NCBI RefSeq assembly: GCF_000967865.1
Contig: NZ_JXRU01000037.1
Coordinates: 1 to 64,000, forward strand
Origin: Microbacterium sp. SA39
GTDB taxonomy: Bacteria; Actinomycetota; Actinomycetes; Actinomycetales; Microbacteriaceae
Direction: 5' to 3'
DNA length: 64,000 nucleotides
A program made the position numbers and the translations under genes. The notes beneath the pieces are model-generated. The model had not been told where the DNA came from. It made no database searches and saw only the letters and a list, made by a program, of their open reading frames with translations. Of this stretch, positions 49,265 through 57,721 are shown one piece after another; the stretch's first letter is position 1, and the number at the start of each line of letters is the position of its first letter.

Positions 49265-50250
49265 CGGTGGCGCTCGCGGAGTTGCTGGGCCGCTTCGCGC
49301 TGGCGGGCATCGTTCGACGCGATCAGATCCGCGTACACGAGCAGCCATGGCGCGGGGTGAATGCCTGGCTGTGTCTCGTCGCCCTCTGATCTCCAGAAGC
49401 GGTGTCGGAGGAAGATGTTCGGGTGGTCATCGTCGCGACGCCACCGGCGCGCACGAATGAACTCCGTCGGATACTCGACGGTGTAGAGAGTCGCCGTCTC
49501 AGGGCGGAGGAGGTCGGGGACGGCGGCCTCGCCGCCGACGTAGATCGCTGAATCCTTCGCATCGAGGTTTCGCCATTCGCCGGAGAAGCGTCCTGTGTTC
49601 GCAGCGGACCCGAGCCCCGAAGGGAACGAGATCGTCCACTGATCGATGAGTCGGTCATGCAGAAGTGGAGTCAGTTCCCTGCGATCGTCCAGATAGCTGT
49701 ACTGGGTGAGCAGTTCGAGCGTCTCCTGGGTCTGGCCCAGTGACGCGCCGGCCGCTGTTGCGAGCTGACGGACGGGCATCGACAGCAGCTCCGGCCACGA
49801 GAGAAGTGCGAAGATCACCTGCGCCCTCTTGCGGCTGAACAGGTTCACGCCCCCTCGGGTCATGCGCGGGCTGTCCGCCTTCGCGCCCTGCACACTGCGT
49901 CTTCCCCGCACATCGATGTGCACGCCGGGGAAATCGATGAGCGCATTGCCTGCCGTATCGATGTAGTCGATGCCCAATTGTCGGAACATCGCGGCGCTTC
50001 GCTCGGTCACGCGTGGGCCCACGAGGAGGAGCCGCTCCGACCTTTCGTGGTGCGGTTGCACCCAGTCGTTGGACGAGACCGTCAGGGGATCCGCGTGTGC
50101 AACGTGATACGCCGCTCGAGAGTCGCCGTGGGCGAGGGTGGCAGCGACAGTCTCCCGGGTGGGAAGTTCGGCGAGGTCGAGCGGCTCGATGATGCGGAGC
50201 CCCAGCTCATCGAAGCGGTCCGCCAGGCTCTGTGCGAGACTCTCGTTCAT
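49261..50250 (-). CDS. AbiEi-family antitoxin (type IV toxin-antitoxin)
   Basis: A 329-aa protein. The middle segment YIDTAGNALIDFPGVHIDVR (about 95-114) and the following winged-helix region FALLSWPELLSMPVRQLATA (about 147-166) match the AbiEi antitoxin group that neutralises AbiEii and represses the operon. It starts at ATG 50250 with AGGAG upstream. GC content is a little below the neighbours, consistent with a transferred defence module. Confidence 0.8.
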   Translation of the reverse strand: MNESLAQSLADRFDELGLRIIEPLDLAELPTRETVAATLAHGDSRAAYHVAHADPLTVSSNDWVQPHHERSERLLLVGPRVTERSAAMFRQLGIDYIDTAGNALIDFPGVHIDVRGRRSVQGAKADSPRMTRGGVNLFSRKRAQVIFALLSWPELLSMPVRQLATAAGASLGQTQETLELLTQYSYLDDRRELTPLLHDRLIDQWTISFPSGLGSAANTGRFSGEWRNLDAKDSAIYVGGEAAVPDLLRPETATLYTVEYPTEFIRARRWRRDDDHPNIFLRHRFWRSEGDETQPGIHPAPWLLVYADLIASNDARQREAAQQLRERHR

Positions 50251-50278
50251 GCGAACTCCTGGTTCGTTTTATCTCCGT

Positions 50279-50300
50279 GTTCATTTTAAATGAAAATCAC
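50279..50300 (-). promoter_or_regulatory. AT-rich promoter/operator of the AbiE pair
   Basis: TTCATTTTAAATGAA (50280-50294) is a near-perfect palindrome in an otherwise GC-rich region and includes TAAAAT (minus strand) as a -10 box about 30 bp before the start. AbiEi antitoxins bind inverted repeats in their own promoter, so this is a candidate site. Confidence 0.55.
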
Positions 50301-50338
50301 GTAAGAGTGAACAGTGGGGCGTCCCGGTGCGTCGTCGT

Positions 50339-51085
50339 TCAGGAGCGCTTCTCGGAGGGCAGCCGACGACGCGACCACGACCCGAGGATGTGTGCGCTCA
50401 TCGCGATGCGCGCGCCCTCGGCATCGCCGGCGGAGATCGTCTCGACGATCTTCTCGTGCTCGGCGAGGGTGAGTTCGAACGCGTGCGCGGGGTCGACGCC
50501 GGTGAAGCGATCGCTACCGACCGCGTGTGCGATCAGCACGCGGGCGATGTTCTCCGCAAGCGCGTTGTCGGCGAGTTCCATGACGGACCGGTGGAAACGC
50601 AGGTCGGCCTCGCGGAAGGCGGCGGAGTCGTCGACGCACTCGGCCATCGCGGCGAGGTCCTCTCGGAGTCGTGCGCGCGCCTCGTCGTCGACCGTGGTCG
50701 CAGCGGCGGCCGCCATCGCCGCTTCGAGCGCGCCGCGGACCACGCTCAGATCGTCGAGCACGCCGAGCGTCGAGTCGTTCGTGATCATGGTGGAGAGCAC
50801 CAGCGGGTCGAGCACGTTCCAGCTCGTCGAGGGATTCACGTGCGTGCCGCGGCCCTGGGCGACGGTCACCATGCCCTTCTCCTGCAAGCGCTTCATGGTC
50901 TCGCGGATCACTGTGCGGCTGACGCCGAACTGCACGCTGATGACGCTCTCCGGGGGCAGCAGGTCGCCGGGCCCGAACTCGCCGGTGACGATCGACTGCA
51001 CGAGCTCCTTCAGCACGGTCGCGCCGATGCGGTCGATCGGGGTGCGTGCGCGCGCGGCGGTGGCGGGATCTGCGGGCAGAGTCAT
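50339..51085 (-). CDS. GntR-family regulator, FadR (FCD) subgroup
   Basis: A 248-aa repressor. The winged HTH includes GEFGPGDLLPPESVISVQFG then VSRTVIRETMKRLQEKGMV (about 36-75). The C-terminal FCD domain is the metal- and ligand-binding helical bundle (about 100-235), with FREADLRFHRSVMELADN as a typical segment. Divergent from the sugar-acid operon with 111 bp between. TAGAGT lies 7 nt before ATG 51085 (leaderless). FCD regulators usually respond to sugar acids or organic acids, which fits the operon. Confidence 0.92.
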   Translation of the reverse strand: MTLPADPATAARARTPIDRIGATVLKELVQSIVTGEFGPGDLLPPESVISVQFGVSRTVIRETMKRLQEKGMVTVAQGRGTHVNPSTSWNVLDPLVLSTMITNDSTLGVLDDLSVVRGALEAAMAAAAATTVDDEARARLREDLAAMAECVDDSAAFREADLRFHRSVMELADNALAENIARVLIAHAVGSDRFTGVDPAHAFELTLAEHEKIVETISAGDAEGARIAMSAHILGSWSRRRLPSEKRS

Positions 51086-51144
51086 GCCAGACACTCTATT
51101 GATCCGGCTGCCCGCTGGACACCGGACACTCGCGAAACCCCAGA

Positions 51145-51157
51145 CATATGATGTATG
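51145..51157. promoter_or_regulatory. GntR operator candidate, site 1
   Basis: CATATGATGTATG has the inverted form CATA-N5-TATG. It lies in the divergent promoter region, overlapping a TATGGT -10-like box (51154-51159) for the operon. A site agreeing at 11 of 13 bases precedes the aldo-keto reductase gene (61529-61541). Confidence 0.6.
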
Positions 51158-51196
51158 GTGTTTGCTACTGCTCGATCTCTCACACTCAAGGGCGAC

Positions 51197-52351
51197 ATGA
51201 AGATCACCGGCTTCCGCACGCTGCGCACCGTCCACGACTGGGGACGGCCCGTCGGCGACGTCAACGGATTCATCGCATCCGGCGTCACCGACGTCCCGCT
51301 GGTGATCCTCGAGACGGACGAGGGCGTCGAAGGAGTCGGCATGGGGTCGCACGCCGACCTCGACCGCCTGTTCCCCGCGATCGAGGGACAGGATCCCCGC
51401 GCCGTGACCACGCTCTACGACGCGATGCTCGCGCGGGTGTTCAAGTCGTCGCACGGCGGCGCCACCTTCGGCGGCATCGGCGCGTTCGACACCGCCCTCT
51501 GGGACATCAAGGCCAAGCTCGCCGGAGAACCGCTGTGGCGTCTGCTCGGCGCGGGCGACCGTTTCGTGCCCGGATACGCCTCGGGACTCGACGCGGCCCT
51601 GACCGACGAGCAGCTCGCCGACCTCTATCGGCGCTTCGCCGACCGCGGGTACACCGCCGCCAAGCTCAAGGGCGGTCGCAACGTCGAAGCCGACCTCCGA
51701 CGTTTCGGCATCCTCACCGATCTCCTGACAGCGAACGGCGCACCGCCCGCGCTCATGCTCGACGCGAACGAGTCATGGAACCTCAAGCAGGCCGTACGTC
51801 ACGTCAGCGCTCTCGAGGAGCACCTCGACCTCACCTGGGTCGAGGAGCCTCTCCGTCGGTGGGACGCCGCAGGTCACGCCCGCCTCAGCGCGGCCATCAA
51901 GGCCTCGGTCGCGACAGGGGAGAACCTCACCGGCCTCGAGCAGTACCGGCCGCTCCTCGACGCCGGCGGGGCCGACATCGTGCAGGCCGGCGCGGTCTGG
52001 GGCATCACGCACTTCCTCCGCGTCGCGGTCACCGCGCACAGCCGCGACCTGCCGGTCAGCCCGGTCGGCCTCACGGCGAACCACGCGGTCACCGCCGCGG
52101 CCGCGGCCGTGCCGAACCATCTCTCCGCCGAGGTGCAGGATCTCGGCTCTCCGTTCGGGCTCACGCTCGACCAGGAGTTCGAGAGCGGCGGCATCGTGCT
52201 GGGCGACCGGCCCGGTGTCGGCATCCAGGTCGACGAGGCCGCGATCCTCCGAGCCCGCAGCGACGCCGACTGGCAGGAGCCCGCCGGTCCGCACGTGCGC
52301 TCGCCGCGGGCGGGCCTCCGACTCGTCGACAACGGCGCCTGGGGCGAGTGA
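51197..52351 (+). CDS. Enolase-superfamily sugar-acid dehydratase (mandelate racemase/MLE type)
   Basis: A 384-aa enzyme. The N-terminal capping domain is followed by the barrel with AAKLKGGR (KxK general base), LMLDANESW and WVEEPL and GENL, which supply the three acidic metal ligands. Members of this group dehydrate sugar acids such as fuconate, arabinonate or galactonate. ATG 51197 (MKITGFRTLR) is chosen; the frame extends 14 codons upstream to 51155, into the operator. First gene of an eight-gene operon; its stop overlaps the next start (TGATG). Confidence 0.88.
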   Translation: MKITGFRTLRTVHDWGRPVGDVNGFIASGVTDVPLVILETDEGVEGVGMGSHADLDRLFPAIEGQDPRAVTTLYDAMLARVFKSSHGGATFGGIGAFDTALWDIKAKLAGEPLWRLLGAGDRFVPGYASGLDAALTDEQLADLYRRFADRGYTAAKLKGGRNVEADLRRFGILTDLLTANGAPPALMLDANESWNLKQAVRHVSALEEHLDLTWVEEPLRRWDAAGHARLSAAIKASVATGENLTGLEQYRPLLDAGGADIVQAGAVWGITHFLRVAVTAHSRDLPVSPVGLTANHAVTAAAAAVPNHLSAEVQDLGSPFGLTLDQEFESGGIVLGDRPGVGIQVDEAAILRARSDADWQEPAGPHVRSPRAGLRLVDNGAWGE

Positions 52352-53307
52352 TGCAGCTCCGCCCCGGCATCCATCGCGTCCAGGCGCCGCTCGGCGAGCG
52401 CTTCATCGCGATGTACCTGCTCACCGGTCCCGACGGCGCGCTGCTGTTCGACACCGGGGTCGCCGATTCGGTTCCGGGCACCCTGCTGCCGTACCTCACT
52501 GATATCGGCTTCGACCTCGCCGACCTCCGCTGGGTGATCAGTTCGCACTGCGACTTCGACCACACCGGCGGGAACTTCGCGCTCGCCGCCGCCGCGCCGC
52601 ACGCCGAGTTCCTCGCCGGTCGCGCGGACGTGGCGATGACCGAAGACGTCGAGCTGCTCATCTCCGCTCGCTACGGCGAGTTCGCGGCCCTGGACCGGTT
52701 CGACGACCCGCCCGAGACCACCGCCGAGGTGCGCCGATCGACAGGTCTCGTGCCGGTGGGCCGCGCCCTCGACGGCGGCGAGACGTTCGATCTCGGCGAC
52801 CGCACGATCGAGGTGCTGTCGGTCCCCGGGCATTCGCCGGGTCACCTCGCGCTATGGGATGCCGAGAACCGCGCGCTCCTCATCTCCGACGCCGTGCTGG
52901 GCGAGACCGTGCCGACCGCCGACGGGCGCCCGGCCTTCCCGCCGACCTACCGGGACACGGTCGCGTATGCCGACAGCATCCGTCGTCTGCGCGCGCTCGA
53001 CGCCGACCTGCTGCTGACCGCCCACTACCCCGTGTACGAGGGAGCGCCCGTCACGGCCTTCCTCGACGGCTCGCTCGCGTACATCGAGCGGGTCGACCGC
53101 GTGATCGAGGAGGTGCTCGCCTCGGGGGAGGAGCACACCTCGCTCGATCTCATCCGTCGTGCGGCGGCCGATCTGGGCCCGTGGCCTGCGGCCGCCGCCG
53201 ACTACCTGATCTTCCCGATGACCGGGAACCTCGAGCGGCTCGTCGCGCAGGGGCGGGTCGTCGAGGGCGAGAGAGACGGCATCCGCACCTGGCGGTGGCT
53301 CGCGTGA
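52351..53307 (+). CDS. MBL-fold metallo-hydrolase
   Basis: A 318-aa metallo-beta-lactamase fold protein. The metal motif is SHCDFDHTGGN (HxDxDH, about 68-78). SVPGHSPGHLALWD (about 158-171) gives the next His, and LLLTAHYPVYEG the last. In this operon a lactonase-like role on a sugar lactone is conceivable but unproven. Overlaps the dehydratase stop by 1 bp and the next gene by 4 bp. Confidence 0.88.
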   Translation: MQLRPGIHRVQAPLGERFIAMYLLTGPDGALLFDTGVADSVPGTLLPYLTDIGFDLADLRWVISSHCDFDHTGGNFALAAAAPHAEFLAGRADVAMTEDVELLISARYGEFAALDRFDDPPETTAEVRRSTGLVPVGRALDGGETFDLGDRTIEVLSVPGHSPGHLALWDAENRALLISDAVLGETVPTADGRPAFPPTYRDTVAYADSIRRLRALDADLLLTAHYPVYEGAPVTAFLDGSLAYIERVDRVIEEVLASGEEHTSLDLIRRAAADLGPWPAAAADYLIFPMTGNLERLVAQGRVVEGERDGIRTWRWLA

Positions 53308-54368
53308 CCGTCCCCGACGTGGCGACGAAGGTGCGCCTCGGCGCGATCGGCGCCGGCTGGTGGGCCACGAGCAACCACTTCCCGCTCTTCGCGGCGCGTG
53401 ACGACGTCGAGCTCGTCGGCGTCTGCGGGAAGGGCGAGGGTCTCGAGGCCGTGCGCGCGAAGTTCGGCTTCGGCTTCGCAACGGAGGATGCGACCGAGTT
53501 GCTGGATGCCGACATCGACGCGGTGGTGATCTCGACTCCGCACGACCTGCATCACCCGCTCGCCGCCGAGGCGCTCGCACGCGGACTGCACGTGCTGTGC
53601 GAGAAGCCGATGACCCTGCACGCCGCCGAGGCGTGGGACCTCGCCGCGCGGGCCGAACAGGCGGGAACCGTCTTCCTCGTGCCGTACGGCTGGAACTACA
53701 AGCCGTTCACCGTCGCCGCCAAGCGGATGCTCGAGAGCGGGGCGATCGGCGAGATCCAGTACGCCATGTGCCACATGGCCTCGCCGACGCGCGGGCTGTT
53801 CGGCACCGACCCGTCGCACATGCTGGAGCGCTGGAACTCCGACACCGCCCCGGACCCCCGCACCTGGTCGAGTCCGGAGAAGGGCGGCGGCTACGCCCAC
53901 GGACAGATCACGCACTCCTCGGCGCTGCTGTTCTGGCTCACCGGGCTGCGCGCGGCATCCGTCGCCGGCCGCGTGATCTCCGCCGGGGCGCCCGTCGACC
54001 TGTTCGACGCCGGTGTCATCCGCTTCGACAACGGCGCGGTCGGCTCGCTGTCCGGAGCGGCCACGCTCGCCGACGGCGACAAGTACCAGGTCGACATCCG
54101 CCTGTTCGGCACCGAGGGCGTGTTGATGATCGACGTCGAGCGCGAGCGGGTCACGCTCAGCCGCTACGACGGCCGCCGCGAGGAGGTGGCGATCGCGGAG
54201 GGCGAGGGTGAGTACGAGTGCCTCGAGCCGCCTGCCCGCTTCATCGAGCTGATCACCGGCCAGAGCCACGAGAACAACTCCGACGTCACGGTCGCCGCCC
54301 GCTCGGTCGAACTCATCGACGCGCTGCTGCGGTCGTCCGCCGCCGGCGGCGTCGACACCCCTGTCTGA
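53304..54368 (+). CDS. Gfo/Idh/MocA-family oxidoreductase
   Basis: A 354-aa NAD(P)-dependent oxidoreductase. The nucleotide-binding start is RLGAIGAGWWATSNHFPLFA (about 9-28), followed by VLCEKPMTLHAAEAWDLA (about 97-114), whose Glu-Lys-Pro is the family signature. The C-terminal domain binds the sugar or polyol substrate. GTG 53304 overlaps the preceding stop (GTGA). The substrate is likely a sugar acid derivative of this pathway. Confidence 0.9.
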   Translation: MTVPDVATKVRLGAIGAGWWATSNHFPLFAARDDVELVGVCGKGEGLEAVRAKFGFGFATEDATELLDADIDAVVISTPHDLHHPLAAEALARGLHVLCEKPMTLHAAEAWDLAARAEQAGTVFLVPYGWNYKPFTVAAKRMLESGAIGEIQYAMCHMASPTRGLFGTDPSHMLERWNSDTAPDPRTWSSPEKGGGYAHGQITHSSALLFWLTGLRAASVAGRVISAGAPVDLFDAGVIRFDNGAVGSLSGAATLADGDKYQVDIRLFGTEGVLMIDVERERVTLSRYDGRREEVAIAEGEGEYECLEPPARFIELITGQSHENNSDVTVAARSVELIDALLRSSAAGGVDTPV

Positions 54369-54391
54369 ACATCCACGCACCGAGGTAGGTC

Positions 54392-55630
54392 ATGACTGAA
54401 AATCCCCGCAGCATCCTCGACGGTTACCGTGTGATCGACTGCTCGATCGCGATGGCCGGCCCTTTCGCTGCGCAGCGGCTCGGCGATCTCGGCGCCGACG
54501 TCATCAAGGTCGAGCCAACCGCCGGAGAGTGGCAGCGCTTCGCGTCGGCCGGGGGAGCTGCGGGCAACGAGATCAACGTCTCGTTCCTCTCCCTCAACCG
54601 CAACAAGCGATCGCTCGCCGTCGACCTGAAGTCGGATGCCGGACGCGAGGTCGTGCGCGACCTCATCGCCGGGGCCGACGTCTTCCTGCAGAACTACCGG
54701 CCGGGTGTCGCCGCGCGCCTCGGCCTCGACTACGAATCGCTCGCCGCGATCAACCCGTCGTTGGTCTACGTGTCGATGTCGGGCTACGGCGAGGACGGGC
54801 CGTACAAGGACCGCCCAGGGCAGGACCTCCTCCTTCAGGCCATGAGCGGAGCGATGCTCTCCGCCGGTCGCGAGGGCGAGCCGCCGTCGCCCGCCGGGCA
54901 GTATCTGGCGGATGCCGTCACCGCATCGACCGCCTTCGAAGCGGTGCTGGCCGCCCTGCTGCACCGCGAGCGCACCGGCGAGGGCCAGCTCGTGACGGTG
55001 AACATGCTCGACGCGCTGACCACCCTGCAGATGCAGGAGCTCAGCGTCTACACGGTCGGCGGTGTGCCGCAGCAGCGCGGCAGCGAGCCGAACGCGCACG
55101 TCTACATCCGTGCGCCCTACGGCATCTTCGCCACCTCTGACGGCTACCTCGCGCTCGGGTTCGCCGACCTGGAGAAGCTCGGCGAGGTGCTGGACGAGCC
55201 GTCGTTCCGCGGACTCGACGCCGAGGTGCACGGGTGGACGCATCGCGACGAGCTCTACGCCACGGTGGCGAAGCACCTGCGCGAGCAGCCGACGCAGCAC
55301 TGGCTCGACACCCTCCTCCCCGCCGGCATGTGGGTGGGACCGGTCTACGGCTATGAGGACCTGGTGAACGATCCGCAGATCATCCACAACGGCACCTTCG
55401 TCGAGTACGACCACCCCACGGAGGGGCACATCAAGACGCCCGGCTTCCCCTATCGCTTCGCGAAGACGCCGGCGCGCATCGACCGCGGTGCGCCGCTCAC
55501 GGGTGAGCACACGGCCGAGATCCTCGCCGAGCTCGGGCTGTCGCCGGAGCGCACTCAGGAACTGCTGGACTCCGGTGCCGTCGCGCAGACCTCGGCGCGG
55601 GTGGCGCCTGTGATGAGCACGGTGCCGTGA
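54392..55630 (+). CDS. CaiB/BaiF class III CoA-transferase
   Basis: A 412-aa CoA-transferase. The N-terminal RVIDCSIAMAGPFAAQRLGD then LGADVIKVEPTAGEWQRF is the family start. GQDLLLQAMSG (about 150-160) carries the Asp that forms the covalent acyl/CoA intermediate. Class III enzymes move CoA between carboxylic acids. With an enoyl-CoA hydratase two genes on, it suggests a CoA-bound step in this pathway. GAGGTAGG is the ribosome site. Confidence 0.93.
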   Translation: MTENPRSILDGYRVIDCSIAMAGPFAAQRLGDLGADVIKVEPTAGEWQRFASAGGAAGNEINVSFLSLNRNKRSLAVDLKSDAGREVVRDLIAGADVFLQNYRPGVAARLGLDYESLAAINPSLVYVSMSGYGEDGPYKDRPGQDLLLQAMSGAMLSAGREGEPPSPAGQYLADAVTASTAFEAVLAALLHRERTGEGQLVTVNMLDALTTLQMQELSVYTVGGVPQQRGSEPNAHVYIRAPYGIFATSDGYLALGFADLEKLGEVLDEPSFRGLDAEVHGWTHRDELYATVAKHLREQPTQHWLDTLLPAGMWVGPVYGYEDLVNDPQIIHNGTFVEYDHPTEGHIKTPGFPYRFAKTPARIDRGAPLTGEHTAEILAELGLSPERTQELLDSGAVAQTSARVAPVMSTVP

Positions 55631-56787
55631 CGGACTACGTCGGCCTCACCTGGGACCACCCCCGCGGACGGAACGCCCTCGAGGCGTCATCCGGCGATCT
55701 CGGCGGTGGCGACACCCTGCGGTGGGAGGTGCAGTCGCTCGAGGGCTTCGAGTCCGCCCCGATCGACGAGCTCGCCCGGCGTCACGACCTGCTCGTGCTC
55801 GACCATCCGCACCTCGGCGATGCGCTCGCGAGCGACAGCATCCGTCCCATCGATGAGCTGTTCGACGAGGAGCAGGTGCAGGCATGGTCGGAGGCCGCGG
55901 TCGGTCCGAGCATCGCCTCGTATCGACTCGACGGCCGCTTGTGGGCGCTGCCCCTGGATGCCGCGACGCAGGTTTCCGCGCGCCGTCGGGATCTCGTGGT
56001 CGACGCCCCCGAGACCTGGGACGACGCGCTCGCGCTGGCCGAGCGCGGTCTCGTCGCGACGAGTCTCGCCGGCCCGCACGCGTTCCTCTCCCTCTGCTCG
56101 ATCGCGGTGTCGCTCGGCGACGATCCCGGGCGGGGTTCCGCTGGTCTCTTCGATCGCGCCCTCGCGCTGCGCGCGCTCGACCTGGTGACCCGCCTCTCGG
56201 CTCGGGCGCCGGAGGGCACGGCTCTCCTCAACCCGATCGGACTGCTCGATCGCATGCGGGATCGCGGCGACATCGGATACATCCCCCTCGTCTACGGCTA
56301 CGTCAACTACAGCTCGCCGATCCTCGCTTTCGGTCCGGCGCCCGCCTTCGCCGGCCGCATCGGCTCGACCATCGGGGGTACCGGCATCGCGGTCACCCGC
56401 CGCTCCGCACCGTCGGCCGCTCTGCTCGCGCACCTGGGCCGCCTGCTCAGCGCCGAGGCGCAGACCGTGTTCATCCCGCAGCACGACGGGCAACCCGGGT
56501 TGCGAGCGGCATGGACGGATGCCGCGGTCGACGCGGCCGCGCACGGCTTCTACTCCGCGACCTTCTCGACGATCGAGGCCGCGTGGGTGCGGCCGCGCCT
56601 CGCCGGCTACATCCCCTTCCAGTCCGCGGCATCCGCCCTCGTTCGCTCCGTCATCGTCGGGGAGCGCTCGGCCGATGAGGCGCTCGACGAGATCGAGGAG
56701 CGGTTCGCCGCGCTGGGCGGCGGCGCTTCGACGAGCTCAGCGACCCAGGGCCGCGGCGCTTCGGCATCGATCAAGGAGACAGCATGA
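55627..56787 (+). CDS. Solute-binding-protein-like protein without signal peptide
   Basis: A 386-aa protein with the periplasmic-binding type II look (segments DLLVLDHPHLGDAL, YRLDGRLWALPLDAATQV, GGTGIAVTRRSAPS), but it starts directly with MTDYVGLTWDHPRGRNALEA and has neither signal peptide nor lipobox. It is therefore probably cytosolic. Both ends overlap neighbours by 4 bp, which argues for a real part of the CoA-transferase/hydratase group. The C-terminal tail GASTSSATQGRGASAS is encoded by a family C repeat (56725-56746). The function is unknown; a cytosolic sensor or chaperone-like binder of the substrate is a guess. Confidence 0.75.
   Translation: MTDYVGLTWDHPRGRNALEASSGDLGGGDTLRWEVQSLEGFESAPIDELARRHDLLVLDHPHLGDALASDSIRPIDELFDEEQVQAWSEAAVGPSIASYRLDGRLWALPLDAATQVSARRRDLVVDAPETWDDALALAERGLVATSLAGPHAFLSLCSIAVSLGDDPGRGSAGLFDRALALRALDLVTRLSARAPEGTALLNPIGLLDRMRDRGDIGYIPLVYGYVNYSSPILAFGPAPAFAGRIGSTIGGTGIAVTRRSAPSAALLAHLGRLLSAEAQTVFIPQHDGQPGLRAAWTDAAVDAAAHGFYSATFSTIEAAWVRPRLAGYIPFQSAASALVRSVIVGERSADEALDEIEERFAALGGGASTSSATQGRGASASIKETA
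56725..56746. repeat. Family C repeat at the 3' end of the solute-binding-like gene
   Basis: GCTTCGACGAGCTCAGCGAC then CC. In frame within the low-complexity C-terminal tail. Confidence 0.65.
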
Positions 56788-57554
56788 CCACGGAACTCAT
56801 CGTCGTCGAGAAGCACGACCACGTCGCGACGGTGCGGCTCAACCGTCCCGAGAAGCTCAACGCCGTCACCCAGGCCATGAGCGACGAGCTCGTGCGCATC
56901 GTGCGCGAGTTGAACGACGATCCCGAGGTGCGGGCCGTCGTCTACACCGGCACCGGACGTGCGTTCAGCGCCGGCAGCGACATCTCGACGCTCGACCAGT
57001 ACGAGACTCCGTGGGACTTCCGCAACCGGCGCGACTACTGCGATGCGCTGCGCGAGCTCCGCAAGCCCGTGATCGCGGCCGTCAACGGCTACGCGTTCGG
57101 CGGTGGGCTCGAGGCCTCGCTGACCTGCGACATCCGGATCGCCGCCGACACCGCGAGCTTCGCGGCGCCCGAGATCAAACTGGGGTGGATCGGCGGCGGT
57201 GGCATGTCGGTGCTGCTCGCGAACTCGATCGGCGCGAGCAACGCGTCGCTGATGCTGATGACCGGAGACCCGATCGATGCGCAGCGCGCCCTCGCGTGGG
57301 GTCTGATCAGCGAGGTCGTCCCCGCCGACGCGCTCGTCGAACGGGCGCTGGAGCTGGCCACGACGATCGCGTCGCGGCCGCCGATCGCCGCCGAGACCGC
57401 CAAGGCGAATCTGCGCGCCGCCTTCAACCTGCCGCAGGACCAGGCCATCGCGTACGAGCGCGAGATGCAGGGCATCACCTTCGCCACCGAAGACGCCGCC
57501 GAGGGGCGGGCGGCCTTCGCCGAGAAGCGCCCCGGCGTCTTCCGCCGTCGCTGA
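56784..57554 (+). CDS. Enoyl-CoA hydratase/isomerase family protein
   Basis: A 256-aa crotonase-fold enzyme. RPEKLNAVTQAMSDELVRIV (about 19-38), AFSAGSDISTLDQY (about 62-75; the oxyanion hole) and AVNGYAFGGGLEASLTCDIR (about 98-117) are typical. One family catalytic Glu is probably retained as Glu111 in GGGLEASL. The likely role is hydration or other handling of the CoA ester made by the CoA-transferase. ATG overlaps the preceding stop. A family A repeat follows its stop. Confidence 0.92.
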   Translation: MTTELIVVEKHDHVATVRLNRPEKLNAVTQAMSDELVRIVRELNDDPEVRAVVYTGTGRAFSAGSDISTLDQYETPWDFRNRRDYCDALRELRKPVIAAVNGYAFGGGLEASLTCDIRIAADTASFAAPEIKLGWIGGGGMSVLLANSIGASNASLMLMTGDPIDAQRALAWGLISEVVPADALVERALELATTIASRPPIAAETAKANLRAAFNLPQDQAIAYEREMQGITFATEDAAEGRAAFAEKRPGVFRRR

Positions 57555-57592
57555 TGCGCGTCTGTCCGGGTTCGGCTGCGGGACTCGCTGTT

Positions 57593-57671
57593 CACAATTC
57601 AGCAAGAATCTCGCCGGTTCGCGCGAATCACCCCGAAACCGGCCAGCCGCGCAGATTCTGACTGAATTGTG
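57593..57671. repeat. Dispersed palindromic element, family A, copy 3
   Basis: 79 bp; left arm CACAATTCAGCAAGAATC, right arm GATTCTGACTGAATTGTG, inner GCCGGTT/AACCGGC hairpin. It lies within the eight-gene operon, between enoyl-CoA hydratase and the FAH gene, and could attenuate or process the mRNA. Confidence 0.85.
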
Positions 57672-57721
57672 CACCCGAGCCCACGAACACCGAACGCCCA
57701 TAGTGTGGAAATGAGGAGCAG

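Noticed and set aside
52854..53300. Upstream extension of the Gfo/Idh gene
   Set aside because: The long frame overlaps the MBL-fold gene completely; the GTGA overlap at 53304 and the Rossmann start define the true N-terminus.
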